Source: JALSHZ01 sp964614535 (GTDB lineage Bacteria > Pseudomonadota > Gammaproteobacteria > UWMA-0217). Taken from it: a stretch of 64,000 nucleotides of DNA. The notes below the pieces were generated by a model. That model made no database searches. It was not told where the DNA came from and saw only the letters and a list, made by a program, of their open reading frames with translations. The position numbers were made by a program, and so were the translations under genes. This document shows, piece after piece, positions 1 to 9,609 of this stretch (positions are counted from its first letter, which is position 1; every line of letters begins with the position of its first letter). The stretch lies in assembly GCA_964614535.1 (NCBI GenBank), contig CAZTOZ010000023.1, forward strand, positions 83,150 through 147,149, read 5' to 3'.

Positions 1-1802
1 CCGGTGCCAACCAGCTCAAACACCATCCGTCACCCTACCTGGCGTTGCACGGCGACGATCCGGTGGCATGGCTTCCCTGGGGCGCCGAGGCGCTAGAGAA
101 GGCACGGAAGGAGAAGCGGCTGATCTTCGTCTCGGTGGGCTATTTCTCCTGCCACTGGTGCCATGTGATGCAGCGTGAATCGTTCTCCGACCCGGCCATC
201 GCCGAGGTTCTCAACCGCCACTACGTCTCGATCAAGGTGGATCGCGAGCTGAATCCGGCACTCGACCGACGGCTGTTGGATTTCGTCCAGGCCACGAGCG
301 GGCGGGGTGGCTGGCCGATGAATGTCTTTCTCACGCCCAGCGGTTATCCCATCGCCGGGCTCACCTATGCGCCACCAGGGCGTTTCAAGCGCATCATCGA
401 GGATCTTCAGCAACGCTGGCAGCGTGACCGGGATGAACTCGAGGCGGCCGCGCGCGATGTCGACCGGGAGCTGGCGGCGCGTCGTGCGCAACAGAACGCC
501 ACCACCGACGCGCGGCCACCCGCCGCCCTGGCCGAGCCGCTTCGACAGGCACTGATGCAGGTCGCCGACCGGCTCAAGGGGGGGTTCGGCGATCAGGCCA
601 AGTTTCCGTCGGTCCCCCAGCTCTGGGCGCTGATGATGCTTGCGCCCGATGCGGAAAGTGACGAATTCCTGCGGCTGACGCTGGATGTGATGGCGACCCA
701 CGGGCTGCACGACGCCGTCGGCGGCGGCTTTTTCCGCTATACCGTCGATCCCGACTGGGAGACGCCCCACTACGAGAAGATGCTCTATACCAACGCCTTG
801 CTGGCCATGCTCTATTTCCGTGCGGCCGAACGCTTCGACGAGCCACGCTACCGCGACATCGCGCTCGAGACGCTGCGCTTCATGACACGGGAGATGACGG
901 GCAGGGGTGGCGCCTTCATCGCCAGTCTCTCCGCCGTCGACGACGAGGGCATCGAGGGCGCCTACTATCTCTGGAGCCAGCAACAGCTGCGCCGCCATCT
1001 GACCCCGCAGGAGATGGACCTCGTCAATGTCGGATGGGCGATGAATCGCTACGACGATGACGAGGTGGAGGTGTTGCCGTTGCAGCGGGTGGATGAAGAG
1101 TCACTGGCCGAGCAGTTCGGCCTCGAGCCGGCGGAACTTGGTGTCAGAATGGAGCGGATCCGGCAGAAACTGCGGCAGGCGCGTGAGCGCAGCCGCAGCC
1201 TGCCACGGGACGACAAAAGGTTGGCGGCCTGGAACGGCATGGCGCTGGCGGCGCTGGCCGATGCCGCCGCGATGGACGAGCGCCTGCGGGCCCGGGGCAA
1301 GCGTGTGCGGCGCTTCATCGCCGAGACGCTGTGGAATGGCAGGGCGTTGTACCGGGCGGTCGATGCCGACGGTGGTGGCATCGGGCCGGGCGGGCTCGAT
1401 GACTATGCCTGGGCCGCGCTGGGTCTGCTGCGCTGGGCCGAGGCCAGTGGCGATGCGGCCGCCGCGCGACTGGGCCACGAGCTGGTGCAGCAGGGGTGGC
1501 GCCGTTTTCACGACGCCGATGGCTGGCGCGAGACCGAAGAGACGTTGTTGCCGGCGCCGATCCGCCAGCGTCACATACCCGATGGCGCGCTGCCGTCGGC
1601 CGAGGTGGTGTTGTTGCGAGCCACCGCGCTGAGCCTGCGGCACAAGACCGATCCCACGCTGCAACGCCGGCTCCGGCAGGTGCTGACGACGGCCACGCGG
1701 GCATTGGAGGAATCCCTCTATTGGCATGGCACCCTGATTGCCTGGGCCCACGAGGCGGAAAAGCGACCACAGGTTAATTCCCAACGGGCCGGGGATGGCT
1801 AG
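1..1802 (+). CDS. YyaL/SSP411-type thioredoxin-fold protein (5' partial)
   Basis: The reading frame is open from base 3, so the gene starts left of the window. The first visible residues (NQLKHHPSPYLALH then DDPVAW) match the start of the DUF255/YyaL family, so only a few residues are missing and the TTG at 45 is not the real start. The N-terminal thioredoxin-like domain carries the CHWC motif (SCHWCHVM) and the GGWPMNVFLTP signature. The rest matches the alpha/alpha-barrel region typical of YyaL and human SPATA20. About 600 residues are visible; members are often 650-700, so the C-terminus is somewhat short. The biochemical role of the family is not established. Confidence 0.88.
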   Translation, partial: GANQLKHHPSPYLALHGDDPVAWLPWGAEALEKARKEKRLIFVSVGYFSCHWCHVMQRESFSDPAIAEVLNRHYVSIKVDRELNPALDRRLLDFVQATSGRGGWPMNVFLTPSGYPIAGLTYAPPGRFKRIIEDLQQRWQRDRDELEAAARDVDRELAARRAQQNATTDARPPAALAEPLRQALMQVADRLKGGFGDQAKFPSVPQLWALMMLAPDAESDEFLRLTLDVMATHGLHDAVGGGFFRYTVDPDWETPHYEKMLYTNALLAMLYFRAAERFDEPRYRDIALETLRFMTREMTGRGGAFIASLSAVDDEGIEGAYYLWSQQQLRRHLTPQEMDLVNVGWAMNRYDDDEVEVLPLQRVDEESLAEQFGLEPAELGVRMERIRQKLRQARERSRSLPRDDKRLAAWNGMALAALADAAAMDERLRARGKRVRRFIAETLWNGRALYRAVDADGGGIGPGGLDDYAWAALGLLRWAEASGDAAAARLGHELVQQGWRRFHDADGWRETEETLLPAPIRQRHIPDGALPSAEVVLLRATALSLRHKTDPTLQRRLRQVLTTATRALEESLYWHGTLIAWAHEAEKRPQVNSQRAGDG

Positions 1803-1986
1803 AATGCCCCATCGGCATGATATTTATCATGATTCCGGAGAATTACGGGGCAGGCTGTGGCGCTTCGGTCATGAGCGGGGTTCTACCCTGATTTCATTGG
1901 GCGTATATTCCGCTTGCCGGGCATCGGCGGGTGGGTTTGGCAGATCTGCCCGCCGCGCTGGTGATCAGAGAATGGAGGAAAAGAAT

Positions 1987-2421
1987 ATGGTCACTTTCGA
2001 CTTGTTGAACGAACAGAACCACAAGATCTCGGAGCTCATCAACGTGCTCGACGTGTTGATCCGCGATCGCGCGTCGCTGGACAACCGGGTGGTCAGCGAA
2101 ATGTTCTTTCGCTTCGTCGATGCCGTCAAGGAGCACCTCGACCTCGAAGACAAGTCGGTCTATACCTGCCTCATCACCCATCGCGACAGCAACATCAACA
2201 ACACCGCCAAGCTGTTCATGTCCGGCGCGTCCGAAATCCGCCGCATCTTCGACAAGTACGTGCGGAAATGGACCCGTCACAAGCGTCTGCACGTAGCCGA
2301 TCACGAGACGTTTCTGAAAGAGACCGAGGAGATGTTCGACTTCGTCCTCAACCGCGTCCAGGACGAGAGCGAGAAGCTCTACCCGCTGCTGCGCAAGATC
2401 GAGGATTGCGGGATCAAGTGA
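1987..2421 (+). CDS. Hemerythrin-like (HHE) helical protein
   Basis: A 144-residue, all-helical protein. His/Glu pairs sit where a hemerythrin-type four-helix bundle would bind metal: NEQNHKIS near the N-terminus, KEHLDLED in the middle, ADHETF and DESEKLYP later. The ATG at 1987 is preferred over upstream in-frame starts because GGAGG lies about 8 bases before it. Bacterial hemerythrin-like proteins bind a di-iron centre and sense or carry oxygen or NO; iron binding here is inferred from the motif spacing. It stands alone between the YyaL-like gene and the convergent pfkB-type gene. Confidence 0.72.
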   Translation: MVTFDLLNEQNHKISELINVLDVLIRDRASLDNRVVSEMFFRFVDAVKEHLDLEDKSVYTCLITHRDSNINNTAKLFMSGASEIRRIFDKYVRKWTRHKRLHVADHETFLKETEEMFDFVLNRVQDESEKLYPLLRKIEDCGIK

Positions 2422-2513
2422 GCGTCGCCGTCTTCACCGGGCGGCGGGCGGTTTCTCCCGGCCCGGTCTCGCGCCAGGGCACGGCCCGCGGCCGGTAGAA
2501 GAATGCAACGCCA

Positions 2514-3464
2514 TCAGATCCCGAGGCGCTTGACCTCCAGCCCCTCTTTCAACCCTTCCAGCTGATCCGGGTCGAACAGCATCGTGCCCGGCTGGGTCAC
2601 GGCGCCGCTGCCGCAGGCCAACCCCTGTAGCAACACCTCCTCGGCGGAGCGGCCATCGGCCAGTGCATCGAGCAGCCCCGCCACCATTGCGTCCCCCGCG
2701 CCGACGGAGCACATGATGCGGATCTTCGGTGCCGGCGCATAGAAGCTGTCCTCGTCGTTGACGAAGACGGCGCCTTCGGCCCCCATCGAGACACAGACGT
2801 TGGCGACGCCACCGCGCTGCAGCTGCCGCGCCTGCTTGGCAATCGATTCGATGGTCGGCAATGCCTTGCCGCTGGTGATCTCCAGTTCATAGACATTGGG
2901 CTTGATGAGATAGGGGCGCGTCTCGAGCGCGCTGATCAGCATGTCGTCCTTGGTGTCGATGACCACCTTCGCGCCCTGTTCACTGAGCTGGGCGCTGAGT
3001 TTGGCATAGAGGTCGGTTGGCACGCCGTTGGGCAGTGAGCCGGTGAGCACGCCGTACCCGTCGCCGGCGAGCTTGAGAAAGCGCCGGGTGATGGTGGCGA
3101 TCTCGTCGCTACCGATGCTTTCGGGGGCGACGCCGCTGATCTTGAATTCGGTGGGCGGCCGACGCTGTTGAATGGTGCTGTTGATGCGGGTCTCGCCCTC
3201 GACGGTGATGAACTCGGGGACGATGCCCTCCAGGCCGAGCAGGTGCTTGAGCATGGCACCACTCTCGCCGGCGAGGATGCAGCAGGTGTGGGCCTCCTTG
3301 CCGAGCCGCTTCAGCGCCCGTGAGACGTTGATGGCATTGCCACCGCAGTCGTAGCGGGCGTGTCGGGCCTTGGTCTTGCGAAATGGCACCAACTCCGAGA
3401 CCAGATAGGAGAGGTCGATGGCGGGGTTGAGGGCCAGGGTCGCGATGGGCTTGTTGTCTGCCAT
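2514..3464 (-). CDS. pfkB: PfkB-family sugar-phosphate kinase (6-phosphofructokinase II / 1-phosphofructokinase type)
   Basis: 316 residues, the normal length for PfkB/FruK kinases. The start TLALNPAIDLS matches E. coli PfkB (LTLAPSLDSA). A GGNAINVSRAL substrate motif lies near residue 41, TGSLPNGVP in the middle, KPNVYELE before the last third, and the catalytic/anion-hole motif SVGAGDAMVAG near residue 255. The family phosphorylates fructose 6-phosphate or fructose 1-phosphate with ATP; the sequence does not separate the two, although overall it reads closer to PfkB. It lies 2 bp downstream of gpmI on the same strand, so two glycolytic steps are probably co-transcribed. Confidence 0.85.
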   Translation of the reverse strand: MADNKPIATLALNPAIDLSYLVSELVPFRKTKARHARYDCGGNAINVSRALKRLGKEAHTCCILAGESGAMLKHLLGLEGIVPEFITVEGETRINSTIQQRRPPTEFKISGVAPESIGSDEIATITRRFLKLAGDGYGVLTGSLPNGVPTDLYAKLSAQLSEQGAKVVIDTKDDMLISALETRPYLIKPNVYELEITSGKALPTIESIAKQARQLQRGGVANVCVSMGAEGAVFVNDEDSFYAPAPKIRIMCSVGAGDAMVAGLLDALADGRSAEEVLLQGLACGSGAVTQPGTMLFDPDQLEGLKEGLEVKRLGI

Positions 3465-3466
3465 GT

Positions 3467-4996
3467 TCAGAATCCCAGTGAGTGTTTTTTCAGGATGAGG
3501 CTGCGGCCGGTCATGTTCACCGGTTTGGACAACCCCAGCAGCTCCAGCACCGTCGGTGCGATGTCGGCGAGCCCCCGGCCGGTGCCGAGCTGGACGTCGC
3601 CGGCGCCGATCATCAACAGCGGCACCGGATAGGCGGTGTGCTGCGTGTGCGGCTCGCCGGTCAGGGGATCGACCATTTCGTCACAGTTTCCGTGATCGGC
3701 GGTCAGCAGGATACGGAAACCGTGTCTTTTTGCGGCCTCGATCACGCGATGCACCTGCACGTCCAGCGCCTCCACCGCCTTGACGACCGCATCGAGATCC
3801 GCCGTATGTCCGACCATGTCGCCATTGGCGAAGTTCACCAGCACGAAGTTGTATTTCTCGGTTTCGATGGCCTCGATCACACGATCGGCGACCTTCGGCG
3901 AACTCATCTCCGGTTGTTGGTCGTAGGTGGCGACCTCGGGTGACGGTATCACCTCCCGATCCTCGCCGGGGAACGGTTTTTCCCAGCCCCCATTGAAAAA
4001 ATAGGTGACATGGGGGAATTTTTCAGTCTCGGCGCAGTGAAACTGCCGCATGCCGGCGTTGCTGATCACCTCCGCCAGCACTTTCTTCGGGTGGATCGGC
4101 GGGAACAGCACCGGAAACGGGAAGCGGGCGTTGTACTGGGTCAGGCAGGTGATCGGGCGCGGACCGATGTCGCCACGGTCGAAGTCGCTGAAATCCGGCA
4201 GGCCGATGGCGGCGGCGAGCTGCCGCGCGCGGTCGCTGCGAAAGTTGAAGAACAGCACATGCTCGTTCGCCTTGATCAGTGGCGGCTTGGGGTGGTCGAT
4301 GACGGTCGGTTTGAGGAATTCATCGGTTTCGCCGCGAGCGTAGGCGTTTTCGATCGCTTCGCGCGGCGTGTTGGCGCGTTCGCCCGATCCAAGTACGATG
4401 GCGCGCCAGGCGCGCTCGGTCCGCTCGCGGTGTTTGGCGCGATCCATCGCCCAGTATCGGCCGCAGACCGTGGCGATATGGCCGCTGCCGAGGCTCTCCA
4501 GTTTCTTCTCCAGTTGCTCCAGATAGCTCAGGGCCGATTTCGGCGGCGTGTCGCGGCCATCGGTGATCATGTGGATCACCGGCTCGACGCCCGCCTTGAC
4601 GATCAGCGGCAGCAGGTCGAGCAGGTGGGCGATGTGAGAATGGACACCACCGTCGGAGACCAGCCCGACCAGATGCAGTCGCGAGCCACTTTCGAGCAGC
4701 GCCTGCCAGTCGGGGTGTTTCTCCAGATCGCCGTCGTGAATCGCTTCCGCGACCCGGAGCAGCTCCTGTTCCAGCACCCGGCCGGCCCCCATGGTCAGAT
4801 GGCCGACCTCGGAGTTGCCGAACTGTCCGTCCGGCAGGCCGACGGCATGCCCCGAGGCTTGCAGCAGCGTATGCGGATTGGTGGCGAAGTACTCATCCAG
4901 GTGGGGCGTGCGGGACTGCGCCCAGGCGTTGTACTTGCGGCTGGGATTGACGCCGAAGCCATCGAAGATGATGAGTAGTACCGAATTCGAATTCAC
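3467..4996 (-). CDS. gpmI: 2,3-bisphosphoglycerate-independent phosphoglycerate mutase
   Basis: Interconverts 3- and 2-phosphoglycerate in the cytoplasm. All family marks are present: an alkaline-phosphatase-like metal site at the start (LLIIFDGFG), the phosphoserine motif FGNSEVGH, DGRDTPPKSA, RSDRARQ, and the C-terminal metal ligands TADHGNCDEM and HTAYPVP. Length is about 509 residues (family about 510). The GTG at 4996 is chosen because AGGA sits 6 bases before it; an ATG six codons upstream at 5011 has no ribosome site but cannot be excluded. It leads the gpmI-pfkB pair. Confidence 0.96.
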   Translation of the reverse strand: MNSNSVLLIIFDGFGVNPSRKYNAWAQSRTPHLDEYFATNPHTLLQASGHAVGLPDGQFGNSEVGHLTMGAGRVLEQELLRVAEAIHDGDLEKHPDWQALLESGSRLHLVGLVSDGGVHSHIAHLLDLLPLIVKAGVEPVIHMITDGRDTPPKSALSYLEQLEKKLESLGSGHIATVCGRYWAMDRAKHRERTERAWRAIVLGSGERANTPREAIENAYARGETDEFLKPTVIDHPKPPLIKANEHVLFFNFRSDRARQLAAAIGLPDFSDFDRGDIGPRPITCLTQYNARFPFPVLFPPIHPKKVLAEVISNAGMRQFHCAETEKFPHVTYFFNGGWEKPFPGEDREVIPSPEVATYDQQPEMSSPKVADRVIEAIETEKYNFVLVNFANGDMVGHTADLDAVVKAVEALDVQVHRVIEAAKRHGFRILLTADHGNCDEMVDPLTGEPHTQHTAYPVPLLMIGAGDVQLGTGRGLADIAPTVLELLGLSKPVNMTGRSLILKKHSLGF

Positions 4997-5205
4997 TGCG
5001 TTTCCTGTCATTTTATTGTCTGGCTATGGCTCTGCGGCTCGCTGCTGCAACAGCGTTTCCGGCCGGTGGAGCCTCTTGTTGTTGTCGAGGCCGTATCCGC
5101 CTCCTGAGTAGCGGCCATGGTGCGGTGCACCGCTGGTGCCGGCGGGAATCGCTCGCCCCGTCGGGAAGGGGGAGGAAACCCGGCGCCGGATAGGGCGAGA
5201 GGTTG

Positions 5206-5583
5206 TCAGTCGTCGCCGAGCAGATCCTTGAGGCCGGCGAATGGATTGTGCGTGGCACCCGGTTTCCGGGATGTGCCGTCGCCTGCACCGGAAGCGGCGG
5301 CGATATGGTCTTCGTAGCGGGAGTGTTCGTTGTCGTGGCAATAGATGCAGAGCAACTCCCAGTTGCTGCCATCGGGCGGATTGTTGTCGTGATTGTGGTC
5401 GCGATGATGAACCGTCAGCTCCCGCAAGTTCTTGTGATCGAACGCCCGGCCACAACGTCCACAGACCCAGGGGTACATCTTGAGCGCCTGTTCGCGGTAG
5501 CCACGTTCCCTGGCCTCCATCTCCTGCCGGGCCCGGGCCACGATCCGGGCGCGTTTCTCCTCCGCCGATTCGCCTGTTGTCAT
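5206..5583 (-). CDS. yajD: YajD-type HNH nuclease family protein
   Basis: 125 residues. The core (GYREQALKMYPWVCGRCGRAF, then LRELTVHHRDHNHDNNP and SNWELLCIYCHDNEHS) is nearly the same as E. coli YajD, with two CxxC pairs forming a zinc site around the HNH motif and the family C-terminal NPFAGLKDLL. The ATG at 5583 gives about ten more N-terminal residues than E. coli YajD; longer in-frame extensions upstream look non-coding. The physiological substrate of YajD is unknown, though HNH proteins are nucleases. It lies downstream of the amtB terminator and is probably transcribed separately. Confidence 0.9.
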   Translation of the reverse strand: MTTGESAEEKRARIVARARQEMEARERGYREQALKMYPWVCGRCGRAFDHKNLRELTVHHRDHNHDNNPPDGSNWELLCIYCHDNEHSRYEDHIAAASGAGDGTSRKPGATHNPFAGLKDLLGDD

Positions 5584-5970
5584 CCCAACGGTTCCAATCG
5601 TGTGACACAGCCGACGATCATACTGGTTGACAGCGGTCGATTTCAATTGGCGCACCCCTCGCGGGGGTGGGGCCGATTGGTGCGGAAGCTGTGATGGATG
5701 GCAGGCGCAGTGATCCGGCACAAAAAAACCCGGGCAGCCGACGCTGTCCGGGTTGGAGGAATATGCCCGATGAATCTCTAGGCGTAGTGTGCTTGTTGTT
5801 ATTGTTGTAGCGCGCCGAGATTGTCGCGGATATCGGCATACCTGCCACGTACGCTGGTCACGCACTTTGCGTGGGCGGGACCGTGGACTGGCCCGGGTTG
5901 TGACCGGTTCGGCAGCGCCGCTGTCGGCGCCACCCTCGCCAGGATTGCCCCATCTCATGGAGTCTCCGGG
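5584..5970. other. Intergenic region between yajD and amtB
   Basis: 387 bases without a credible gene. It holds the amtB terminator (5721-5754), a GC-rich hairpin at 5653-5669 (CACCCC/GGGGGTG arms) and a TTG/AAC-type repeat at 5791-5810. A yajD promoter must lie here, but I see no clear sigma-70 hexamers. Confidence 0.6.
5721..5754 (-). terminator. Rho-independent terminator after amtB
   Basis: Read on the minus strand, a 12-base stem (AACCCGGaCAGC / GCTGcCCGGGTT, one mismatch, GTCG loop) is followed at once by seven T residues. It lies about 215 bases past the amtB stop and would end the glnK-amtB transcript. Confidence 0.85.
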
Positions 5971-7275
5971 TCAGTGGATGTCGTAGCCGCGCTCCTCGTG
6001 GGCGGAGATGTCGAGACCTTCGGTCTCCTCTTCGGGGGAGATCCGCAGTCCGACCAGCAGGCCGACGATCTTCAGCAGTACCCAGCTGACCACAGCGGTA
6101 TAGAGCAGTGTCGCCACGATGCCGATGACCTGCACCTTGAGCTGCGCCGGTATCGAGTCGATGCCGTCGGCGAAGCCCTGGCCACTGAACAGCCCCAGTT
6201 GGGTGGAGGCGAATATTCCGGCCAGAAAGGTGCCGAGTATGCCGCCGACACCGTGCACGGGAAAGACATCGAGCGAATCGTCGATCTTCAGCACGCGCTT
6301 GATGAACATCGTTGCATTGAAGCAGACGAAACCGGCCAGCACGCCGATCACCAGCGCGGCCGCGGGACCGACGTAACCGGAAGCCGGCGTGATGGTGCCA
6401 AGCCCGGCCACCATGCCCGTGACGGTGCCCAGCACGGTCGGTTTCTTGAAGCGGATCCATTCGATGAACATCCAGGTCATGGCACCGGCGGCGGCGGAGA
6501 TGTGGGTTACCAGCATCGCCATCGCCGCGTCGCCGTTGGCCGCCAGTGCGCTGCCGCCATTGAAGCCGAACCAGCCCACCCAGAGCATGCCGGCGCCGGT
6601 CACCACCATGGTGAGGTTGTGCGGCATCATCGGTGTCTCGGGGAAGCCACGGCGCGGTCCGAGCACGATGGCAGCCACCAGTGCCGCGACACCGGCGGTG
6701 ATGTGGACGACGGTCCCGCCGGCGAAGTCCAGCAATCCCATTTCACCGAGCCAGCCGCCACCCCATACCCAGTGGGTCACCGGTGCATAGACCGCCAGCA
6801 ACCAAAGGCAGGAGAACAGCACGACGGCGCTGAACTTCATGCGTTCGGCGTAGCCGCCGACGACCAGCGCCGGGGTGATGATGGCGAACGTCATCTGGAA
6901 CAGCACAAACAGCGATTCGGGAATGCCGCCCGAGAGCGTCTCTTCGCCGATGCCGGCGAACATCGCCTTCGACAGGCCGCCGACGAAGGCGTTGCCTGGC
7001 GCGAAGGAGAGGCTGTAACCGGCCACCAGCCACAGCACCGTGACCAGGCCGGCAATGACGAAGCACTGCATCAGAATCGACAGCACGTTCTTGCTCCGCA
7101 CCAGCCCGCCGTAGAAGAGGGCGAGGCCGGGCAGGGTCATGAACAGTACCAGTGCGGTAGAGGTGAGGATCCAGGCGGTATCGCCGCCGTTGAGGGTTGC
7201 TTCGCCGGCGAACAGAACCCCGGGCAACAGCAGGCCGCCCAGAGCCATGGCGAAGCGTTGGGAAAACAGACGCAT
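5971..7275 (-). CDS. amtB: Ammonium transporter (Amt/Mep/Rh family)
   Basis: 434 residues. An N-terminal signal-like segment (LLLPGVLFAGEA) is followed by about eleven hydrophobic helices. Family marks include LPGLALFYGGLVRSKN, the periplasmic FQMTFAIITPALVVGGYAERMKF region, DFAGGTVVHITAGVAALV with the first pore His, and FPVHGVGGILGTFLAGIF with the second. It forms a trimeric inner-membrane channel for ammonium. The ATG at 7275 is chosen; a TTG two codons upstream (7281) is equally well spaced from GGAGAG. It follows glnK by 113 bases, the classical glnK-amtB pair in which uridylylation-sensitive GlnK gates the channel. Confidence 0.96.
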   Translation of the reverse strand: MRLFSQRFAMALGGLLLPGVLFAGEATLNGGDTAWILTSTALVLFMTLPGLALFYGGLVRSKNVLSILMQCFVIAGLVTVLWLVAGYSLSFAPGNAFVGGLSKAMFAGIGEETLSGGIPESLFVLFQMTFAIITPALVVGGYAERMKFSAVVLFSCLWLLAVYAPVTHWVWGGGWLGEMGLLDFAGGTVVHITAGVAALVAAIVLGPRRGFPETPMMPHNLTMVVTGAGMLWVGWFGFNGGSALAANGDAAMAMLVTHISAAAGAMTWMFIEWIRFKKPTVLGTVTGMVAGLGTITPASGYVGPAAALVIGVLAGFVCFNATMFIKRVLKIDDSLDVFPVHGVGGILGTFLAGIFASTQLGLFSGQGFADGIDSIPAQLKVQVIGIVATLLYTAVVSWVLLKIVGLLVGLRISPEEETEGLDISAHEERGYDIH

Positions 7276-7388
7276 GTTCAAGGGACTCTCCAGTCGGGTT
7301 GAGGTGTAGGCGTGTAGGGGAAACCATGAAATAGACGGCCGGGTCCGCGTTGGCGGCGGTGTGCCGGCGGGGTGCCTTCGGCGCCCGG

Positions 7389-7787
<399 letters not shown>

Positions 7788-7801
7788 TCACTACCCGACC
7801 C

Positions 7802-7827
7802 GGCCGGAAGCACGCTGGCTTCCGGCC
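7802..7827 (-). terminator. Hairpin downstream of dsrE (terminator-like, no T tract)
   Basis: Perfect 9-base arms GGCCGGAAG / CTTCCGGCC around an 8-base loop, about 130 bases past the dsrE stop and 75 before glnK. There is no T run, so it is a stable 3' end or a pause structure and not a proven intrinsic terminator. Confidence 0.4.
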
Positions 7828-7954
7828 CTGGCTGGTTTGCCGATGCGCCGAAATGCGCAGCGATGGCCGCCTCGACGGCGGCACCCGGAAACCGGATCGT
7901 CCAGCCGGCTGGCGCATTTACCGGCCGGCCGCCATCGAACCCTACGCAACGGGC

Positions 7955-8569
7955 TCATATGAACAGATTGACGTCCGCTTTCTGGGCGCGGGGCAGAAAC
8001 GACGCGGCGCCGACCCAGTCGCTCACTTCGTCGATGAAGTCCGCCTGATCCCAGCCGAACAGATCGACCGTCATCTGGCAGGCGATCATCTTCACGTCGG
8101 CCTCGATCGAGAGTTCGCGCAGCTGCTCGATGCTGGCGACCCCTTTTTTCTCGATCGTCTTTTTCATCATCGCGGTGGCCATCGACTCGAAGCCGGGGAC
8201 GATGGACATGATGGCGTTGGGTATCGACAGTTCCTTCTCCTGCAGCCACTGTGGCCCTTCGGGCATTTTCATCGGCATCGCCGGATTGCCGAGCGGGCTG
8301 ATCTTCAGATCGAGCTCCTTTTTCAGCAGCGCCAGGCCGTAGAAGGTGAAGAATATCGACACCTCCCAGCCCAGCGCCGCGGCGGTCGAGGCGAGAATGA
8401 ACGGCGGATAGGCCATGTCCAGCGTTCCCTTGGTGGCGATGATCGTCATCGATGGTTGGTGGGCCGCTGCCCGTTCGGCCATCTTCCGGTCGAATCTCTC
8501 GTCGAACCAGGCATCGAGGTCGTCGGGCAGGGTGGATTTGTCGGTCGAGGTGACTTCTGCGGTGCTCAT
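7955..8569 (-). CDS. DsrE/DsrF-like sulfur-carrier family protein
   Basis: 204 residues. A hydrophilic N-terminal extension of about 40 residues precedes a DsrE-like fold (SMTIIATKGTLDMAYPPFILASTAAALGWEVSIFFTFYGLALL). A single well-placed Cys lies in VKMIACQMTVDLFGW, the position used to carry persulfide in DsrE-type proteins. There is no convincing membrane helix. It starts 10 bases after the tusA stop with a strong AGGAG site, so the two are an operon. TusA-DsrE pairs are known to relay sulfur in the cytoplasm of sulfur oxidisers; transfer between these two is inferred. Confidence 0.85.
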   Translation of the reverse strand: MSTAEVTSTDKSTLPDDLDAWFDERFDRKMAERAAAHQPSMTIIATKGTLDMAYPPFILASTAAALGWEVSIFFTFYGLALLKKELDLKISPLGNPAMPMKMPEGPQWLQEKELSIPNAIMSIVPGFESMATAMMKKTIEKKGVASIEQLRELSIEADVKMIACQMTVDLFGWDQADFIDEVSDWVGAASFLPRAQKADVNLFI

Positions 8570-8579
8570 CGGGATCTCC

Positions 8580-8813
8580 TCACTGTTTGCGAATGACGAA
8601 ATGGAACGCGCCATCCTGTTCCATCGACTCGAGCAGGGCATGCCCGGTCTGTTGGCAGAACGAGCGGATGTCCTTGACCGAGCCGGGATCGGTGGCGACG
8701 ACCTTCAGCAAGGCGCCGCTGTCGAGCGCGGCGATGGCCTTTTTCGTCTTCAGAATCGGTAATGGGCAGTTGAGGCCGCTGGTGTCGAGGGTGGTTACGG
8801 TCGGTTGGTTCAT
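8580..8813 (-). CDS. tusA: TusA/SirA-family sulfur carrier
   Basis: 77 residues. The TusA signature LDTSGLNCPLPILKTKKAI contains the CPxP motif; Cys16 would carry the persulfide. In E. coli TusA feeds tRNA thiolation; in sulfur oxidisers tusA next to dsrE serves dissimilatory sulfur transfer, the likelier role beside this DsrE-like gene. Two TetR-type palindromes lie 27 and 117 bases upstream of the start, so the operon is probably repressed by the TetR protein encoded next to it. Confidence 0.9.
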   Translation of the reverse strand: MNQPTVTTLDTSGLNCPLPILKTKKAIAALDSGALLKVVATDPGSVKDIRSFCQQTGHALLESMEQDGAFHFVIRKQ

Positions 8814-8839
8814 GGTGAATACCTCTCGGATGGGTTGGC

Positions 8840-8853
8840 TGACCGTACGGTCA
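8840..8853. promoter_or_regulatory. TetR-type operator, tusA-proximal
   Basis: A perfect 14-base palindrome TGACCGTACGGTCA. The right half continues as CGGTCAAG, exactly as in the two related sites at 8930 and 9610. It lies 27 bases before the tusA start, where a repressor would block transcription. Confidence 0.7.
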
Positions 8854-8929
8854 AGCCGTGGGTGAAAAAAACCGGCCAGCCATGACCCGGCACGCCTGCT
8901 ATCGAACCGCAGGTGCAGGGGACTTGGAC

Positions 8930-8941
8930 GACCGATCGGTC
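8930..8941. promoter_or_regulatory. TetR-type operator between tusA and tetR
   Basis: A 12-base palindrome GACCGATCGGTC continuing as CGGTCAAG on the right, the same core as the sites at 8840 and 9610. It lies between tusA and the 3' end of tetR and may act as a second tusA operator. Confidence 0.6.
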
Positions 8942-8989
8942 AAGCTGGTGGGTGCGGCGGGTGGGGTGGCTGGGCGACATCGTTCGGAT

Positions 8990-9598
8990 CTACTGCTGGC
9001 GTTCGATGCGGAGCGAGCGGAGCGCCGGCCCCAGGCGATGGATGAGCTCGGGGTCGTTCTGTGTCTTGGCGAGCAGAATCATCCCTTCGAGGTAGGCAAG
9101 CATCGCCTCGGCGGTGCTGGTGGTGTCCAGGGGAGCGACGTCTCCTCGCTCCACCGCCTCCTCCAGTGCCTCGCGAAAGCGGTCGCGGGCCAGACGAAAG
9201 AAGGCCGACAGCCTGGCGCGCAACACCTCGTCCTTGGTGCTGACCTCCAGCGCGAGATTGCCAAACAGACACCCCGGCATGCGACCATCGGCATCCTTGC
9301 TCTGGCTGGCCTTCTGCCAGAAATAGGCGGCATCGACCAAGTAGTCGAACCGCTCCATCGGCGGCAGGGCAGGGTCGAAGGCCTCGGCGATGAAGCCGCT
9401 GGCCCAGTCGGCGGCGAACGCCTCGATGACCGTCAGCGCCAGGTCGCGCTTGGAAGGGAAGAAGTGGTAGAAACTCCCTTTCTGAATCTCTGCGGCGTCG
9501 CAGATCTCCTTGATGCCGACATCGGCATAGCTGCGCGAATGGAAGCGCTGCTTGGCCACTTCGATGATGCGTTCCCTGGTACCGACGGCGTGTTTCAT
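8990..9598 (-). CDS. TetR/AcrR-family transcriptional repressor
   Basis: 202 residues from the ATG at 9598 (a GTG three codons earlier is possible). The N-terminal helix-turn-helix is clear: TRERIIEVAKQRFHSRSYADVGIKEICDAAEIQKGSFYHFFPSKRDL with the typical GSFYHFF recognition-helix end. The ligand domain holds a Cys in MPGCLFGNLALEVS, a placement seen in TetR proteins that sense electrophiles; such sensing here is only a guess. A perfect palindrome 11 bases upstream of the start suggests autoregulation, and similar sites precede tusA. Confidence 0.9.
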   Translation of the reverse strand: MKHAVGTRERIIEVAKQRFHSRSYADVGIKEICDAAEIQKGSFYHFFPSKRDLALTVIEAFAADWASGFIAEAFDPALPPMERFDYLVDAAYFWQKASQSKDADGRMPGCLFGNLALEVSTKDEVLRARLSAFFRLARDRFREALEEAVERGDVAPLDTTSTAEAMLAYLEGMILLAKTQNDPELIHRLGPALRSLRIERQQ

Positions 9599-9609
9599 GC
9601 CGTTCACTA

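Noticed and set aside
5821..7302. Long plus-strand ORFs opposite amtB
   Set aside because: They are His/Gln/Asp-rich shadows of amtB codons; the opposite strand encodes a clear Amt transporter.
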